From NCBI RefSeq assembly GCF_021390515.1, contig NZ_JAJUXI010000005.1:434001-498000 (forward strand): a stretch of 64,000 nucleotides of DNA, read 5' to 3'. How positions within the stretch are numbered: position 1 is the stretch's first letter; the number at the start of each line of letters is the position of its first letter. This DNA comes from Dyadobacter sp. CY326. Its GTDB lineage: Bacteria > Bacteroidota > Bacteroidia > Cytophagales > Spirosomataceae. Under the pieces are notes generated by a model that saw only the letters and a list, made by a program, of their open reading frames with translations, did no database searches and had not been told where the DNA came from. This document shows, in pieces, positions 36,301 to 44,952 of this stretch. A program made the position numbers and the translations under genes.

Positions 36301-38909
36301 CGCCTTTCCCGGCACTGCTTCGCGATGGAAAGCCGCATACAATAACTGCCCGGGTGAAAGCGACAACGTTTGTTCTGGAAGGTGCAAAAGACATTACCTG
36401 CCCGCCGCCATCACTTTACCAAGGTGTATTTGACGTCGCCAGCTGCAATGAGCTCAAAGGCTGGGCATGGGATAAAAACAATCCTTATGGGCCTGCACTA
36501 ACAGTTGAGATATTGGAAGCAGGCAATGTCATTGCCACTGCAACGGCAGACCTGCTGAGGGCAGAGCTCATAACCCTGGGCACTGGCACAAGCAAATACG
36601 GGTTCAGCCTGCCACTGCCGGCAGCACTCCGTGACGGACAGCCGCATACATTGACCGTGCGGGTGAAAGGAAGTAGCACAATATTGAACAACACCAAAAT
36701 TGTAACATGCAACCCAGTCGCTGCTTACCAGGGCACTTTTGAAGATGCCAGCTGCACAGAGCTCAAAGGATGGGCATGGGACAAAAACAACCCGAATGCA
36801 CCAGCATTGGTTGTAGAACTTATAGAAGCAGGCCGCATCGTGGCAACAGTCAATGCCGACATTTACAGGGAAGACTTAAAGAATGCAGGCACCGGAACTG
36901 GAAAATACGGGTTTAGCACGCCTTTCCCAGCTCTGCTGCGCGATGGCAAACCGCATACATTGACTGCCCGTGTGAAAGCGACAACGTTTGTTCTGGAAGG
37001 TGCAAAAGACATCACCTGCCCGCCCCCATCACTTTACCAGGGCGTCTTCGACGTCGCCAGCTGCAATGAGCTCAAAGGCTGGGCATGGGACAAAAACAAT
37101 CCATATGGACCTGCGCTTACTGTTGAAATATTGGAAGCAGGCAATGTCATTGCCACGGCAACGGCAGACCTGCTCAGGGCAGAGCTCATAACCCTGGGCA
37201 CTGGCACAAGCAAATACGGGTTCAGCCTGCCACTGCCGGCAGCACTCCGCGACGGGCAGCCGCATACATTGACCGTGCGGGTGAAAGGAAGCAGCACAAT
37301 ATTGAATAACACTAAAATTGTTACATGCAACCTAGTTTCTGCTTACCAGGGCACTTTTGAAACTGCCAGCTGCACTGAGCTGAAAGGATGGGCATGGGAC
37401 AAAAACAACCCGAATGCACTAGCACTGGTTGTAGAACTGATTGAAGCAGGCCGCATCGTTGCAACAGTCAATGCCGACATTTACAGGGAAGACTTAAAGA
37501 ATGCAGGCACCGGAACAGGAAAATACGGGTTCAGCACGCCTTTCCCAGCACTGCTGCGCGATGGAAAACCGCACACAGTAACTGCCCGTGTGAAAGCGAC
37601 AACATTTGTTTTGGAAGGTGCAAAAGACGTCACCTGCCCGCCCCCATCACTTTACCAAGGTGTATTTGACGTTGCCAGCTGCAACGAGCTCAAAGGCTGG
37701 GCATGGGATAAAAACAATCCATATGGACCTGCGCTCACTGTCGAAATATTGGAAGCAGGCAATGTCATTGCTACGGCAACGGCAGACCTGCTGAGGGCAG
37801 AGCTCGTAACCCTGGGCACTGGAACAAGCAAATACGGGTTCAGCCTGCCACTGCCGGCAGCACTCCGCGACGGTCAGCCGCATACATTGACCGTGCGGGT
37901 GAAAGGAAGCAGCACAATATTGAATAACACCAAAATTGTGACATGTAACCCACTTTCTGCTTATCAGGGCACTTTTGAAACTGCCAGCTGCACAGAGCTG
38001 AAAGGATGGGCATGGGACAAAAACAACCCAAATGCACCAGCGCTGGTTGTGGAACTGATTGAAGCAGGCCGAATCGTGGCAACAGTCAATGCCGACATTT
38101 ACAGGGAAGACTTAAAGAATGCAGGCACCGGAACAGGAAAATACGGGTTCAGCACGGCTTTCCCAGCACTGCTGCGCGATGGAAAGCCGCACACAATAAC
38201 TGCCCGGGTCAAAGGGACAACATTTGTTTTGGAAGGCGCAAAAGACATTACCTGCCCGCCGCCATCACTTTACCAGGGCGTCTTCGACGTTGCCAGCTGC
38301 AATGAGCTCAAAGGCTGGGCATGGGATAAAAACAATCCTTACGGACCTGCGCTCACTGTTGAGATATTGGAAGCAGACAATGTCATCGCCACGGCAACCG
38401 CAGACCTGCTGAGGGCAGAGCTCATAACCCTGGGCACTGGCACAAGCAAATACGGGTTCAGCCTGCCATTGCCTGCGGCACTTCGTGACGGGCAGCCGCA
38501 TACATTGACCGTGCGTGTGAAAGGAAGCAGCACAATATTGAACAACACCAAAATTGTGACATGCCAATCAACCCTCCGGGAAATTGCAGCGCCTGAAATT
38601 GCCTCACAAGTAAAAAAAGAACTTGTCGAGTTGGATGAGCGCCCCACGAACTCAGATTTCGAACTGACAGTTTCACCCAATCCAACAAATGGCTTGCTCA
38701 CGATCAAAGCTTGGTTGGCAAAGAATAAGAAAGCTCAATTGTCAATTACTAACCTTACCGGGCGAACGGTTTGGCAACAATCGACCATCGGTTCTGGTGA
38801 ATCTTATCAGATACAGGTCGATCTGAGCAGTCATGGAACCGGCACTTACGTCGTATCACTTCGAACCGCCGACGCAACGCTTGTCAAGAGAATTGTTTTG
38901 ATAAAATAA
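33303..38909 (+). CDS. giant repetitive cell-surface protein with type IX secretion sorting domain
   Basis: An 1,868-residue protein. Order: signal peptide (MKKIYRLAFLFCLSIASF), a 200-residue N-terminal domain of Bacteroidota surface type (QKGVIITSRNLPIGV...), two divergent repeats (from 33960 and about 34257), then 13 highly regular 103-residue repeats (34563 to about 38565), and a C-terminal sorting domain (LTVSPNPTNGLLTIKAW...VKRIVLIK). Each repeat begins near ASCNELKGWAWDKNNP, includes GTGTSKYGFSLPLPAALRDG and ends with a Cys. The two Cys per repeat could form one disulfide. The regular repeats alternate between types A (7 copies) and B (6 copies). Export through the outer membrane by the type IX system is expected; the role, perhaps adhesion or polysaccharide binding, is inference. 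Confidence 0.88.
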   Translation: MKKIYRLAFLFCLSIASFFCSAQKGVIITSRNLPIGVVNISETSEAVGFNENNFIDGYVNKSGNEITFFPVGHGNFYGPFEAGAIGTEGAYFHTDPNAATLPAGGPFNIQTKDGDIKNVSNKEYWDINGTNATQITLSWNAESDLTTLTANDISSITIAGWNVISARWEKINSVIDQVSLLGTASSITSGSITTIQSIVPNQYNIFTLASMTASVVAPDYEGLLQTASCSEVRGWVWDKKHADAELTVELLEGSMVYAAVKANQYIAELKNSGVGTGNYGFIFQVPQQLRDGAAHQFSIRVRSSSYVLPGSPKTTSCNFDGLVEKTDCYTLSGWARNKDNDGEAVIVEILEGSVLHATVTANQFRADLKNAGMGTGNYGFSIARPAALQDGRQHQLTFRIKNTAYRLSNQAVFDVCNTPLYQGVFDVASCNELKGWAWDKNNPYGPALTVEILEAGNVIATATADLLRAELITLGTGTSKYGFSLPLPAALRDGQPHTLTVRVKGSSTILNNTKIVTCNPLSAYQGTFEAASCNELKGWAWDKNNPNAPALVVELIEAGRIVATVNADIYREDLKNAGTGTGKYGFSTPFPALLRDGKPHTVTARVKGTTFVLEGAKDITCPPPSLYQGVFDVASCNELKGWAWDKNNPYGPALTVEILEAGNVIATATADLLRAELITLGTGTSKYGFSLPLPAALRDGQPHTLTVRVKGSSTILNNTKIVTCNPLSAYQGTFETASCTELKGWAWDKNNPNAPAMVVELIEAGRIVATVNADIYREDLKNAGTGTGKYGFSTPFPALLRDGKPHTVTARVKGTTFVLEGAKDITCPPPSLYQGVFDVASCNELKGWAWDKNNPYGPALTVEILEAGNVIATATADLLRAELITLGTGTSKYGFSLPLPAALRDGQPHTLTVRVKGSSTILNNTKIVTCNPVSAYQGTFEAASCTELKGWVSDKNNPNAPAMVVELIEAGRIVATVNADIYREDLKNAGTGTGKYGFSTPFPALLRDGKPHTITARVKATTFVLEGAKDITCPPPSLYQGVFDVASCNELKGWAWDKNNPYGPALTVEILEAGNVIATATADLLRAELITLGTGTSKYGFSLPLPAALRDGQPHTLTVRVKGSSTILNNTKIVTCNPVAAYQGTFEDASCTELKGWAWDKNNPNAPALVVELIEAGRIVATVNADIYREDLKNAGTGTGKYGFSTPFPALLRDGKPHTLTARVKATTFVLEGAKDITCPPPSLYQGVFDVASCNELKGWAWDKNNPYGPALTVEILEAGNVIATATADLLRAELITLGTGTSKYGFSLPLPAALRDGQPHTLTVRVKGSSTILNNTKIVTCNLVSAYQGTFETASCTELKGWAWDKNNPNALALVVELIEAGRIVATVNADIYREDLKNAGTGTGKYGFSTPFPALLRDGKPHTVTARVKATTFVLEGAKDVTCPPPSLYQGVFDVASCNELKGWAWDKNNPYGPALTVEILEAGNVIATATADLLRAELVTLGTGTSKYGFSLPLPAALRDGQPHTLTVRVKGSSTILNNTKIVTCNPLSAYQGTFETASCTELKGWAWDKNNPNAPALVVELIEAGRIVATVNADIYREDLKNAGTGTGKYGFSTAFPALLRDGKPHTITARVKGTTFVLEGAKDITCPPPSLYQGVFDVASCNELKGWAWDKNNPYGPALTVEILEADNVIATATADLLRAELITLGTGTSKYGFSLPLPAALRDGQPHTLTVRVKGSSTILNNTKIVTCQSTLREIAAPEIASQVKKELVELDERPTNSDFELTVSPNPTNGLLTIKAWLAKNKKAQLSITNLTGRTVWQQSTIGSGESYQIQVDLSSHGTGTYVVSLRTADATLVKRIVLIK
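34563..38565 (+). repeat. 618-bp higher-order tandem repeat (A/B units of 309 bp)
   Basis: A units start at 34563, 35181, 35799, 36417, 37035, 37653 and 38271. B units start at 34872, 35490, 36108, 36726, 37344 and 37962. The spacing is exactly 309 bp with no indel. Copies of one type are nearly identical at DNA level, including many third positions, while A and B differ widely. The array therefore grew by duplication of the two-unit block or is homogenised by recombination. The copy number should be unstable and difficult to assemble from short reads. Confidence 0.92.
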
Positions 38910-38919
38910 ATTGCATTCA

Positions 38920-38957
38920 AAAAGTCTGATAGAGAAATCTATCGGACTTTTTTTTGA
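38920..38957 (+). terminator. rho-independent terminator after the repeat protein gene
   Basis: An AAGTCTGATAGA stem, GAAA loop and complementary stem with one G/T pair are followed by a run of T residues, starting 11 bp after the stop codon. A classic intrinsic terminator. Confidence 0.85.
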
Positions 38958-39054
38958 ACATCAGCTTGAAAATCCCTCCGCTCATAACACATTCCATCCA
39001 TTTAAATCTAAAAATCATACATTGGTTCCAGCTTAATTAATATGCTATGAACTA

Positions 39055-40629
39055 ATGTTGATGAAAACGTCTTCCAAAGCAGAAAGTATACAACAAGTCA
39101 AAACAGGATATTTCAATTTCGGTCAGATTGAAAAGTATTTTGTTAAGGAAGATCAGGACGGCGTTTTTCAAGTAATTGCTGATAGAACTTTCCAAGACCT
39201 GGACCTTGAAGATGTTTTCAAGTTTATTGATCGGACCGTTTCCAGCATTGGTCAGCAATATTTATATTATTTTATGCGGACCATTCCGCAAGGCGATTCT
39301 CGAAAGCTGCGACTAGAAAAGGCGATCAGTATTATTAAAAAAAATCCCGATCTGAGGACAGCGCTTATTGCGGAAATTTCGAAACTTAATAAAACCGATG
39401 CCTATTACATCACTTCACTTATTTACGGAAAGTATACACAAAGGCCAGCTTGGTTCTGGCTTGTAAAAATACTTTCGGTTATCAGCATGTTGTCCGTCAT
39501 GCTTGCTTTCTTCTTTCCAAAAATATTGATTTTTATTATTGTTTTGTTGCCTGTTAATCTGGGCATTCATTATTGGAATAAAAACAATTTATATCAATAC
39601 GGAAGCTCTATTCCGCAACTGCTTGTTTTGACTCAAATTGCCCAAAGGATATGGAAGAATAGCGAATTCAATGATCAAAAAAATGGGTTGCACAATAGTA
39701 TAAATACATTGAGGCAACTGGGATTGCCCATGTCTATTTTTAAAATCGAAGCTAAACTGCAAAGCGAGATCGGTCAATTTATCGATTATGTTTTTGAATT
39801 GTTTAAAGCATTGTTTTTGATAGAACCGGTTTTGCTTTTCACGGTTCTACAAATTCTGGACGCTAAAAGGCAGCACATTAAAGCTGTATTTCAATTCGTA
39901 GCCGAAACTGACATTGCTCTTTCGACACTTGCGTTAAGAGAAAACGCTGCTTACTGGTGCCAGCCAATATTCAGCACGCACAAAAAGCATTTGCGAATGC
40001 AGGAAGTTTATCATCCCTTAATATTTAATGGTGTTTCTAATGACATTACATTCAATGAAAAATCGATCCTGATTACTGGCTCTAATATGTCAGGCAAAAC
40101 CACTTTTATTCGCACCGTAGGCATTAACGCATTGCTGGCGCAGACAATTAACACTTGCTTTGCAAAAGAATTCGTGATACCCGCCATGAAAATTCATTCA
40201 TCGATCCGGATTTCAGATGATTTGCTTGGCGATAAGAGTTATTATTTTGAAGAGGTTTTAACATTGAAAACCCTGCTGGAAGAAAGTCAATGCAATCACG
40301 CCAATTTGTTTTTGCTCGACGAACTATTTAAAGGAACAAATTCGGTTGAACGAATTGCAATCGGCAAATCTGTGCTTACTTATTTATCAAAAGATGATAA
40401 CCTGGCCGTAGCCTCCACGCACGACCGGGAACTGTCTGACCTTTTAGCGGACACGTTTGATCTTTATCATTTTACGGAGATTATCAATGGTGATGACATT
40501 GTTTTTGACTTCAAGCTGAAACCCGGAAAACTAGCGACCACCAATGCGATCAGGATTTTGGAACTGAACGATTATCCAAAAGAAGTTGTCGATGAAGCGA
40601 TTCGATTGGTGACAGGTGATTTGCCCTGA
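39055..40629 (+). CDS. MutS-like ATPase with membrane segments
   Basis: A 524-residue protein. The C-terminal ATPase is clearly of the MutS family: Walker A TGSNMSGKTTF (Lys348), Walker B LFLLDELFKGTNS, then VASTHDRELSDLLA and a closing helix. The mismatch-reading and connector domains of MutS are absent. Residues of roughly 125-165 form two adjacent hydrophobic helices (LVKILSVISMLSVMLAFFF and ILIFIIVLLPVNLGI), suggesting attachment to the inner membrane. Comparable membrane MutS-like proteins occur in Bacteroidota with unknown role. A second ATG two codons in is a possible start. DNA mismatch repair is unlikely as its primary job. Confidence 0.85.
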   Translation: MLMKTSSKAESIQQVKTGYFNFGQIEKYFVKEDQDGVFQVIADRTFQDLDLEDVFKFIDRTVSSIGQQYLYYFMRTIPQGDSRKLRLEKAISIIKKNPDLRTALIAEISKLNKTDAYYITSLIYGKYTQRPAWFWLVKILSVISMLSVMLAFFFPKILIFIIVLLPVNLGIHYWNKNNLYQYGSSIPQLLVLTQIAQRIWKNSEFNDQKNGLHNSINTLRQLGLPMSIFKIEAKLQSEIGQFIDYVFELFKALFLIEPVLLFTVLQILDAKRQHIKAVFQFVAETDIALSTLALRENAAYWCQPIFSTHKKHLRMQEVYHPLIFNGVSNDITFNEKSILITGSNMSGKTTFIRTVGINALLAQTINTCFAKEFVIPAMKIHSSIRISDDLLGDKSYYFEEVLTLKTLLEESQCNHANLFLLDELFKGTNSVERIAIGKSVLTYLSKDDNLAVASTHDRELSDLLADTFDLYHFTEIINGDDIVFDFKLKPGKLATTNAIRILELNDYPKEVVDEAIRLVTGDLP

Positions 40630-40648
40630 CTAATATTCGATACTTTTG
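40620..40648 (+). promoter_or_regulatory. Bacteroidota promoter for the YjbQ gene
   Basis: TTTG at 40620-40623, a 17-base spacer, and TACTTTTG at 40641-40648, a perfect TAnnTTTG. The ATG at 40653 is only four bases beyond the -7 element, so the transcript should begin at or within a few bases of the start codon (leaderless or near-leaderless). Confidence 0.6.
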
Positions 40649-40652
40649 CCTC

Positions 40653-41075
40653 ATGAAAATATTTCAGCAAAGTTTGACATTTCGTGAAAAGCGGCGCGGG
40701 TTTCATTTGATCACCGGTGATATTCTGCATGCTATGCCACAAATTTCAGAGATCAGCACCGGCATGTGCCAGGTTTTTATCCAGCACACTTCGGCCTCGC
40801 TTACCATCAACGAAAATGCGGACCCAACTGTGCGGAAGGACTTTGAAATGTATTTCAACAAAACGGTGCGGGAAAATGACCCGGATTATGAGCACGACTA
40901 CGAGGGATCGGACGATATGCCGGCACATTTAAAAGCCTCATTACTGGGCAGTTCCGTCATGATTCCGATTCGCAACGGGCGGCTTGCACTAGGCACCTGG
41001 CAAGGCATTTATCTTTGTGAACACAGGGATCGCGGCGGGGCGAGGAGCTTGGTGGTGACGTGTTGGGGGATTTAG
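40653..41075 (+). CDS. YjbQ family protein (UPF0047)
   Basis: A 140-residue protein with the family pattern: GFHLITGDI, CQVFIQHTSASLTINENADP, DDMPAHLKASLLGSSVMIPI and WQGIYLCEHRD. Members show weak thiamine-phosphate-synthase activity in E. coli complementation; the true role is unsettled. The His and Asp residues cluster on the conserved trimer surface. It probably has its own promoter directly upstream. Confidence 0.93.
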   Translation: MKIFQQSLTFREKRRGFHLITGDILHAMPQISEISTGMCQVFIQHTSASLTINENADPTVRKDFEMYFNKTVRENDPDYEHDYEGSDDMPAHLKASLLGSSVMIPIRNGRLALGTWQGIYLCEHRDRGGARSLVVTCWGI

Positions 41076-41103
41076 GGGGCAACCCAAAGCATGAATTCCG
41101 GTT

Positions 41104-41286
41104 TTATCTTTTAATCCGCTTCCTTATCCTGCTCAATGATGGATTTGTTTTACTGGCGAAGGATGTCACCAGCAAAACCCAAATAAGGGAGAATGCCGCG
41201 CGTGTAAAATAAAGTGTCCGTAGCGATTTGGCGGTCTGAACAGCCTCGCTGGTAAGGGTTATGGTGGATGTGTCGGATGATTTCAT
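41104..41286 (-). CDS. short membrane protein, possibly a truncated remnant
   Basis: A 60-residue product from the ATG at 41286 (MKSSDTSTITLTSEAVQTAK) with a single hydrophobic segment (LYFTRAAFSLIWVLLVTSFA). The start looks like the first helix of larger multi-helix membrane proteins, and the frame then ends in a short basic tail (SRIRKRIKR). The gene may be a cut-down remnant of such a protein or a genuine small one. It is encoded opposite to its neighbours in a 460-bp gap, with nothing else clear in 41287-41535. Confidence 0.4.
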   Translation of the reverse strand: MKSSDTSTITLTSEAVQTAKSLRTLYFTRAAFSLIWVLLVTSFASKTNPSLSRIRKRIKR

Positions 41287-41535
41287 GATATACATTTTGT
41301 TTTTTGTTACATCAAAGGTCAATCAGAATTAACCGCCCGTTTTTCACCTAAGTTAAAAACCGCAGAAAAAGGCGAATTTTTTTTTGGTCGAATCTATATC
41401 GGTCATTCAAGACCCTTTACAGATTACTATGTTAAGCTGAAAAAACTACATTCTCTAAATGGAAAACAAGTAGTAATACGCTATTTTTCAGCGTGTTGAA
41501 AATATAGCTTTACAAGAAAGTCAAAACATCCTGTT

Positions 41536-43713
41536 ATGAAACAACTTGTATTATTGTTACTCGGCTTGTTACCAACCACTTTTTGCTTCGCTCAATCTGA
41601 TCAGGTCAATCCCGCCCTTCCTGCCAGCCCCAAGCGACCAGTCATTGACACCTATTTTGGCAAAAAAGTCACCGATAATTATCGCTGGCTTGAAGACATG
41701 ACTAAACCCGAAACAGTGTCGTGGTTCAAATCCCAGGGCGATTATTCCAACGTAGTGCTTGATCAGATTCCCGGACGTAATCAATTGATTGAAACCTTTA
41801 CCGAATACGATAAGCTGCTTGCAGTCCGGTACGGCGAAATTATCAAACGGGGCAATCTGTATTTTTACCGAAAGACCCTTCCGTCAGAAAAAGTGGGCAA
41901 AATTTATGTTCGGGAAGGCAAATCAGGAAGTGAACGCTTGATTTTTGATCCGGAGGCATTTGAGAAAGGTAAAACCTACTCGATTTCGGCATTTACACCC
42001 AGTCCGGACGGCAAAAAAATGGTCATCGGTCTCCAAGAAGGCGGGGGCGAATATTCTACTTTGCGGACGTTGGACGTTGCGACCAAGACCTTCGGCCCCG
42101 GCCAAATTTCTTCTGTGTTTGGAGGCTATGTTGTATGGCTGCCGGATGCAAGTGGTTTCGTTTACACACCTGATAATTCTTCCGACCCCAATGATCCCAA
42201 AGCCGCCATTGATACCAAGTGCCGACTTCATAAGCTTGGCGATTCGGGTAAGACAGATCGTGAAATATTTTCGCGGACCAAATACCCGGATCTGAAAATC
42301 AAGCCCGAGCAAATCCCGGATGTATTTTACTCCGAAGATCATACCCAATTATACGGACACCTCGGCTCCGTCGACTGGCGAAACGACGTTTGGGTAGCCG
42401 CACCGGCAGACCTGAACAAACCCGCTATCCCCTGGAAGCGTTTGCTCGCCCCCTTGGATAGCATTCAGAGTTTTGTCAAAATCGGCGACCAGCTGTTCAT
42501 GAATAGCCTTAAAAGCGCTCCGAACGGGCAGATCATTGTAACGGATGCAAACAATCCAAACCTGTCAACCGCGACTATTGTAGTCGCCGAAAGCAAGCTG
42601 AACATCACACAAATTTTAGCGACCAGGGACTATCTGTTTGTCAACCTGAGTGACGGCATTAATCAAACGATCCAATACTATGATCCCAAACACAAAGTTT
42701 GGAGCACCATTCCAATGCCCATTAAAGGCACCATGCGGCTGGAAAGTTATGAAGCTTCCAAAAGCAATGAAGTAAATATTTTCGGCACGTCATGGAATAA
42801 CCCAGGCACCTTTTATGACTTTGATCCCCAGACCAAAAAATTAGAAGTTAACGCTTTCCACGTACAGATGAATTATCCCGGCGTCGCCGATTTGGTGGTG
42901 GAAGAAATAGAAATCCCCAGCCACGATGGGGTGATGGTGCCCTTATCACTGGTTTACCGAAAAGATCTTAGAAAAGATGGGAGCGCGATATGCCTCATGC
43001 ATGGTTATGGGGCTTACGGAATTTCGGCAACGCCCTTTTTCAGCCGGCAGTATCTCGCCTTGATGAACAAAGGCGTATTAATTGCAATGACCCATCCCAG
43101 GGGAGGCGCTGAAAAAGGCCTTGCCTGGCACAAAGCCGGTTTCAAAACGACCAAACCAAATACCTGGAAAGACTTCATCGCCAGTGGCGACTACCTGGTA
43201 AAAAATGGATACACCTCCAAGGAAAAGCTAATCGGAATGGGGACGTCTGCGGGCGGTATCCTGATTGGCCGGGCCATCACCGAGCGCCCCGACCTCTTTG
43301 CAGCAGCCATCAACAATGTAGGCATCAGTAATCCGCTCCGGTTCGAACTTACGCCTAATGGCCCCGGAAACCTGCCCGAGCTTGGCACCGTAAAAGATTC
43401 TACCGAGAGCATGGCATTGTATGAAATGGACTCCTTTCATCATGTGAAGGATGGTGAGAAATACCCCGCGGTCATCAATGTTGCTGGCATGAATGACCCT
43501 CGGGTGATTGCCTGGCAACCCGGAAAATTCGCTGCAGCGTTGCAAAATTCCAGTTCGTCCGGCAAGCCAGTCCTCATGCAGGTCAACTATGACAATGGCC
43601 ATTTTACCGAAGACAAAACGGTCTCATTCCGCAACTACGCTAATATGTATGCTTTCTGTTTGTGGCAAGCAGGCCACCCGGATTTTCAGGTTTTAGGCTC
43701 AAAAATGAACTGA
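41536..43713 (+). CDS. secreted prolyl oligopeptidase (S9A)
   Basis: A 725-residue serine peptidase with a signal peptide (MKQLVLLLLGLLPTTFCFAQ), a seven-bladed propeller (about 30-440) and a C-terminal alpha/beta hydrolase domain. The catalytic triad is Ser571 in GMGTSAGG, Asp654 in MNDPRV and His689 in YDNGHF. The segment PKRPVIDTYFGKKVTDNYRW is the usual family N terminus. It cleaves short peptides after Pro in the periplasm. The elbow GTSAGG replaces the common GGSNGG, a tolerated variation. Confidence 0.93.
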   Translation: MKQLVLLLLGLLPTTFCFAQSDQVNPALPASPKRPVIDTYFGKKVTDNYRWLEDMTKPETVSWFKSQGDYSNVVLDQIPGRNQLIETFTEYDKLLAVRYGEIIKRGNLYFYRKTLPSEKVGKIYVREGKSGSERLIFDPEAFEKGKTYSISAFTPSPDGKKMVIGLQEGGGEYSTLRTLDVATKTFGPGQISSVFGGYVVWLPDASGFVYTPDNSSDPNDPKAAIDTKCRLHKLGDSGKTDREIFSRTKYPDLKIKPEQIPDVFYSEDHTQLYGHLGSVDWRNDVWVAAPADLNKPAIPWKRLLAPLDSIQSFVKIGDQLFMNSLKSAPNGQIIVTDANNPNLSTATIVVAESKLNITQILATRDYLFVNLSDGINQTIQYYDPKHKVWSTIPMPIKGTMRLESYEASKSNEVNIFGTSWNNPGTFYDFDPQTKKLEVNAFHVQMNYPGVADLVVEEIEIPSHDGVMVPLSLVYRKDLRKDGSAICLMHGYGAYGISATPFFSRQYLALMNKGVLIAMTHPRGGAEKGLAWHKAGFKTTKPNTWKDFIASGDYLVKNGYTSKEKLIGMGTSAGGILIGRAITERPDLFAAAINNVGISNPLRFELTPNGPGNLPELGTVKDSTESMALYEMDSFHHVKDGEKYPAVINVAGMNDPRVIAWQPGKFAAALQNSSSSGKPVLMQVNYDNGHFTEDKTVSFRNYANMYAFCLWQAGHPDFQVLGSKMN

Positions 43714-43741
43714 TAACTGATCATTTAACAAAAATCCACTT

Positions 43742-43918
43742 CTAATTTAAGCTCGCACAAAATTCGAGCGGTGAAAAATTCGTCTTTAATTTAAACAATT
43801 TGCTGAATGCCTGCGGATGTTCGAAACCTACGTGATGAGCAATTTCTCGCATTGTCAAATCACTGAATGCTAATACTTCCTTTGCTTTTTCAATGAGCTT
43901 GCTGTGAATATGCTGCTG
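43742..43918 (-). pseudogene. remnant of an AraC-family regulator (C-terminal HTH only)
   Basis: The reverse strand from 43918 encodes QQHIHSKLIEKAKEVLAF and then REIAHHVGFEHPQAFSKLFK to a stop at 43742. This is the second helix-turn-helix and end of an AraC protein, and it matches the C terminus of the intact regulator at 44949 (QQHIHEKLVEKAKQQLS; FEHSQSFSKLFKS). An in-frame stop lies just upstream (43946-43948) and no further AraC sequence is visible. The remnant fills most of the 306-bp gap 43714-44019. Confidence 0.8.
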
Positions 43919-44019
43919 GACAATGGATGAACTGACCAGTTTCGGCTACAACAAAACCTGATTCGGTCACATTCTTGACAAGCGTTATGCGGAGCTTTGC
44001 TTCTGTAAATAAATGAATT

Positions 44020-44952
44020 ATGAAAAGGATATTGGTCATTGGTGCATCGGGATTTGTTGGCGGACATTTGACACGCCAATTGTTAAAAGAGAATTATACA
44101 GTGCGCTGCCTCGCCCGCAACCCGGATAAGGTGAAGGAATTGGCAGAACTTGGCTGTGAAATTATGAAGGGCGATCTTTCCGATTCTCGGTCTGTGGAGC
44201 AAGCGATTGCTTCAATGGATGCGATTTACATTTCAATCCACACACTGGCGCCGCAGCACAAGGACACGGCGAATCTTGGCTTCATGGACATTGAAATGAA
44301 CGGCCTGAAAAACATAGTCGAAGGTTGCAAAATGCACCACGTCCAGCGCCTGATCTACGTCACCTCTATGGGAATTTCGGCAGATTCAAAGGACGCCTGG
44401 ACGAGCGGACGATGGAAAACGCAACAATATTTACTAAATAGTGGTTTGAATGTGACCGTGATTCAGCCGGGCATGATTGTGGGAATTGGCGGACAAGGAT
44501 TCAATATGGTGCTGACTAATGCGCAAAAACGCACCGCTTTTGTCATCGGTGATGGGCGCAACAAGTTTCGCAGCATTGCGATTGACGACCTGACTTACAA
44601 TTTGATCGGTGTAATGAATGAGCCAAAAGCTTACGGACAATGCTATGAAGTGGGTTGTGACGATATATTAACGGCTGATCAGTTGATTGATGCGGCTGCC
44701 GACGCAACGGGCCATCGCCATCCAAGAAAGGTGCACATTCCGCTGGCATTGTTACGGTTCGCAGCTCCGCTGATTGAATTTATTGCCAAATCGCCCAAAG
44801 GTTCTATCAAAGGAGCGCTGGATGGTTTAGGCGCAGATCTGGTCGGGGATCCAGCAGCCATCCGAAAACTTTTGCCGCGCGCGCCGCTCACTTACAGACA
44901 GGCCGTGGAACGGGCTTATAAAATTTATCAAACCAATAGCCGGGTTGCATGA
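44020..44952 (+). CDS. NmrA-like NAD(P)-binding SDR protein
   Basis: A 310-residue protein with the N-terminal nucleotide-binding motif IGASGFVGGHLTRQLL, LARNPDK at the cofactor ribose site, and the fold of atypical short-chain dehydrogenases (IYVTSMGIS, VIQPGMIVG). The usual YxxxK is not seen clearly, so it could be a sensor or a reductase. It shares a four-base overlap with the AraC regulator gene, so the two probably form one unit. Confidence 0.85.
   Translation: MKRILVIGASGFVGGHLTRQLLKENYTVRCLARNPDKVKELAELGCEIMKGDLSDSRSVEQAIASMDAIYISIHTLAPQHKDTANLGFMDIEMNGLKNIVEGCKMHHVQRLIYVTSMGISADSKDAWTSGRWKTQQYLLNSGLNVTVIQPGMIVGIGGQGFNMVLTNAQKRTAFVIGDGRNKFRSIAIDDLTYNLIGVMNEPKAYGQCYEVGCDDILTADQLIDAAADATGHRHPRKVHIPLALLRFAAPLIEFIAKSPKGSIKGALDGLGADLVGDPAAIRKLLPRAPLTYRQAVERAYKIYQTNSRVA

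Noticed and set aside
34524..38567. Repeated antisense open frames of 75-115 codons in the giant repeat gene
   Set aside because: They recur at 618-bp steps because the sense repeat does; nothing suggests antisense coding.
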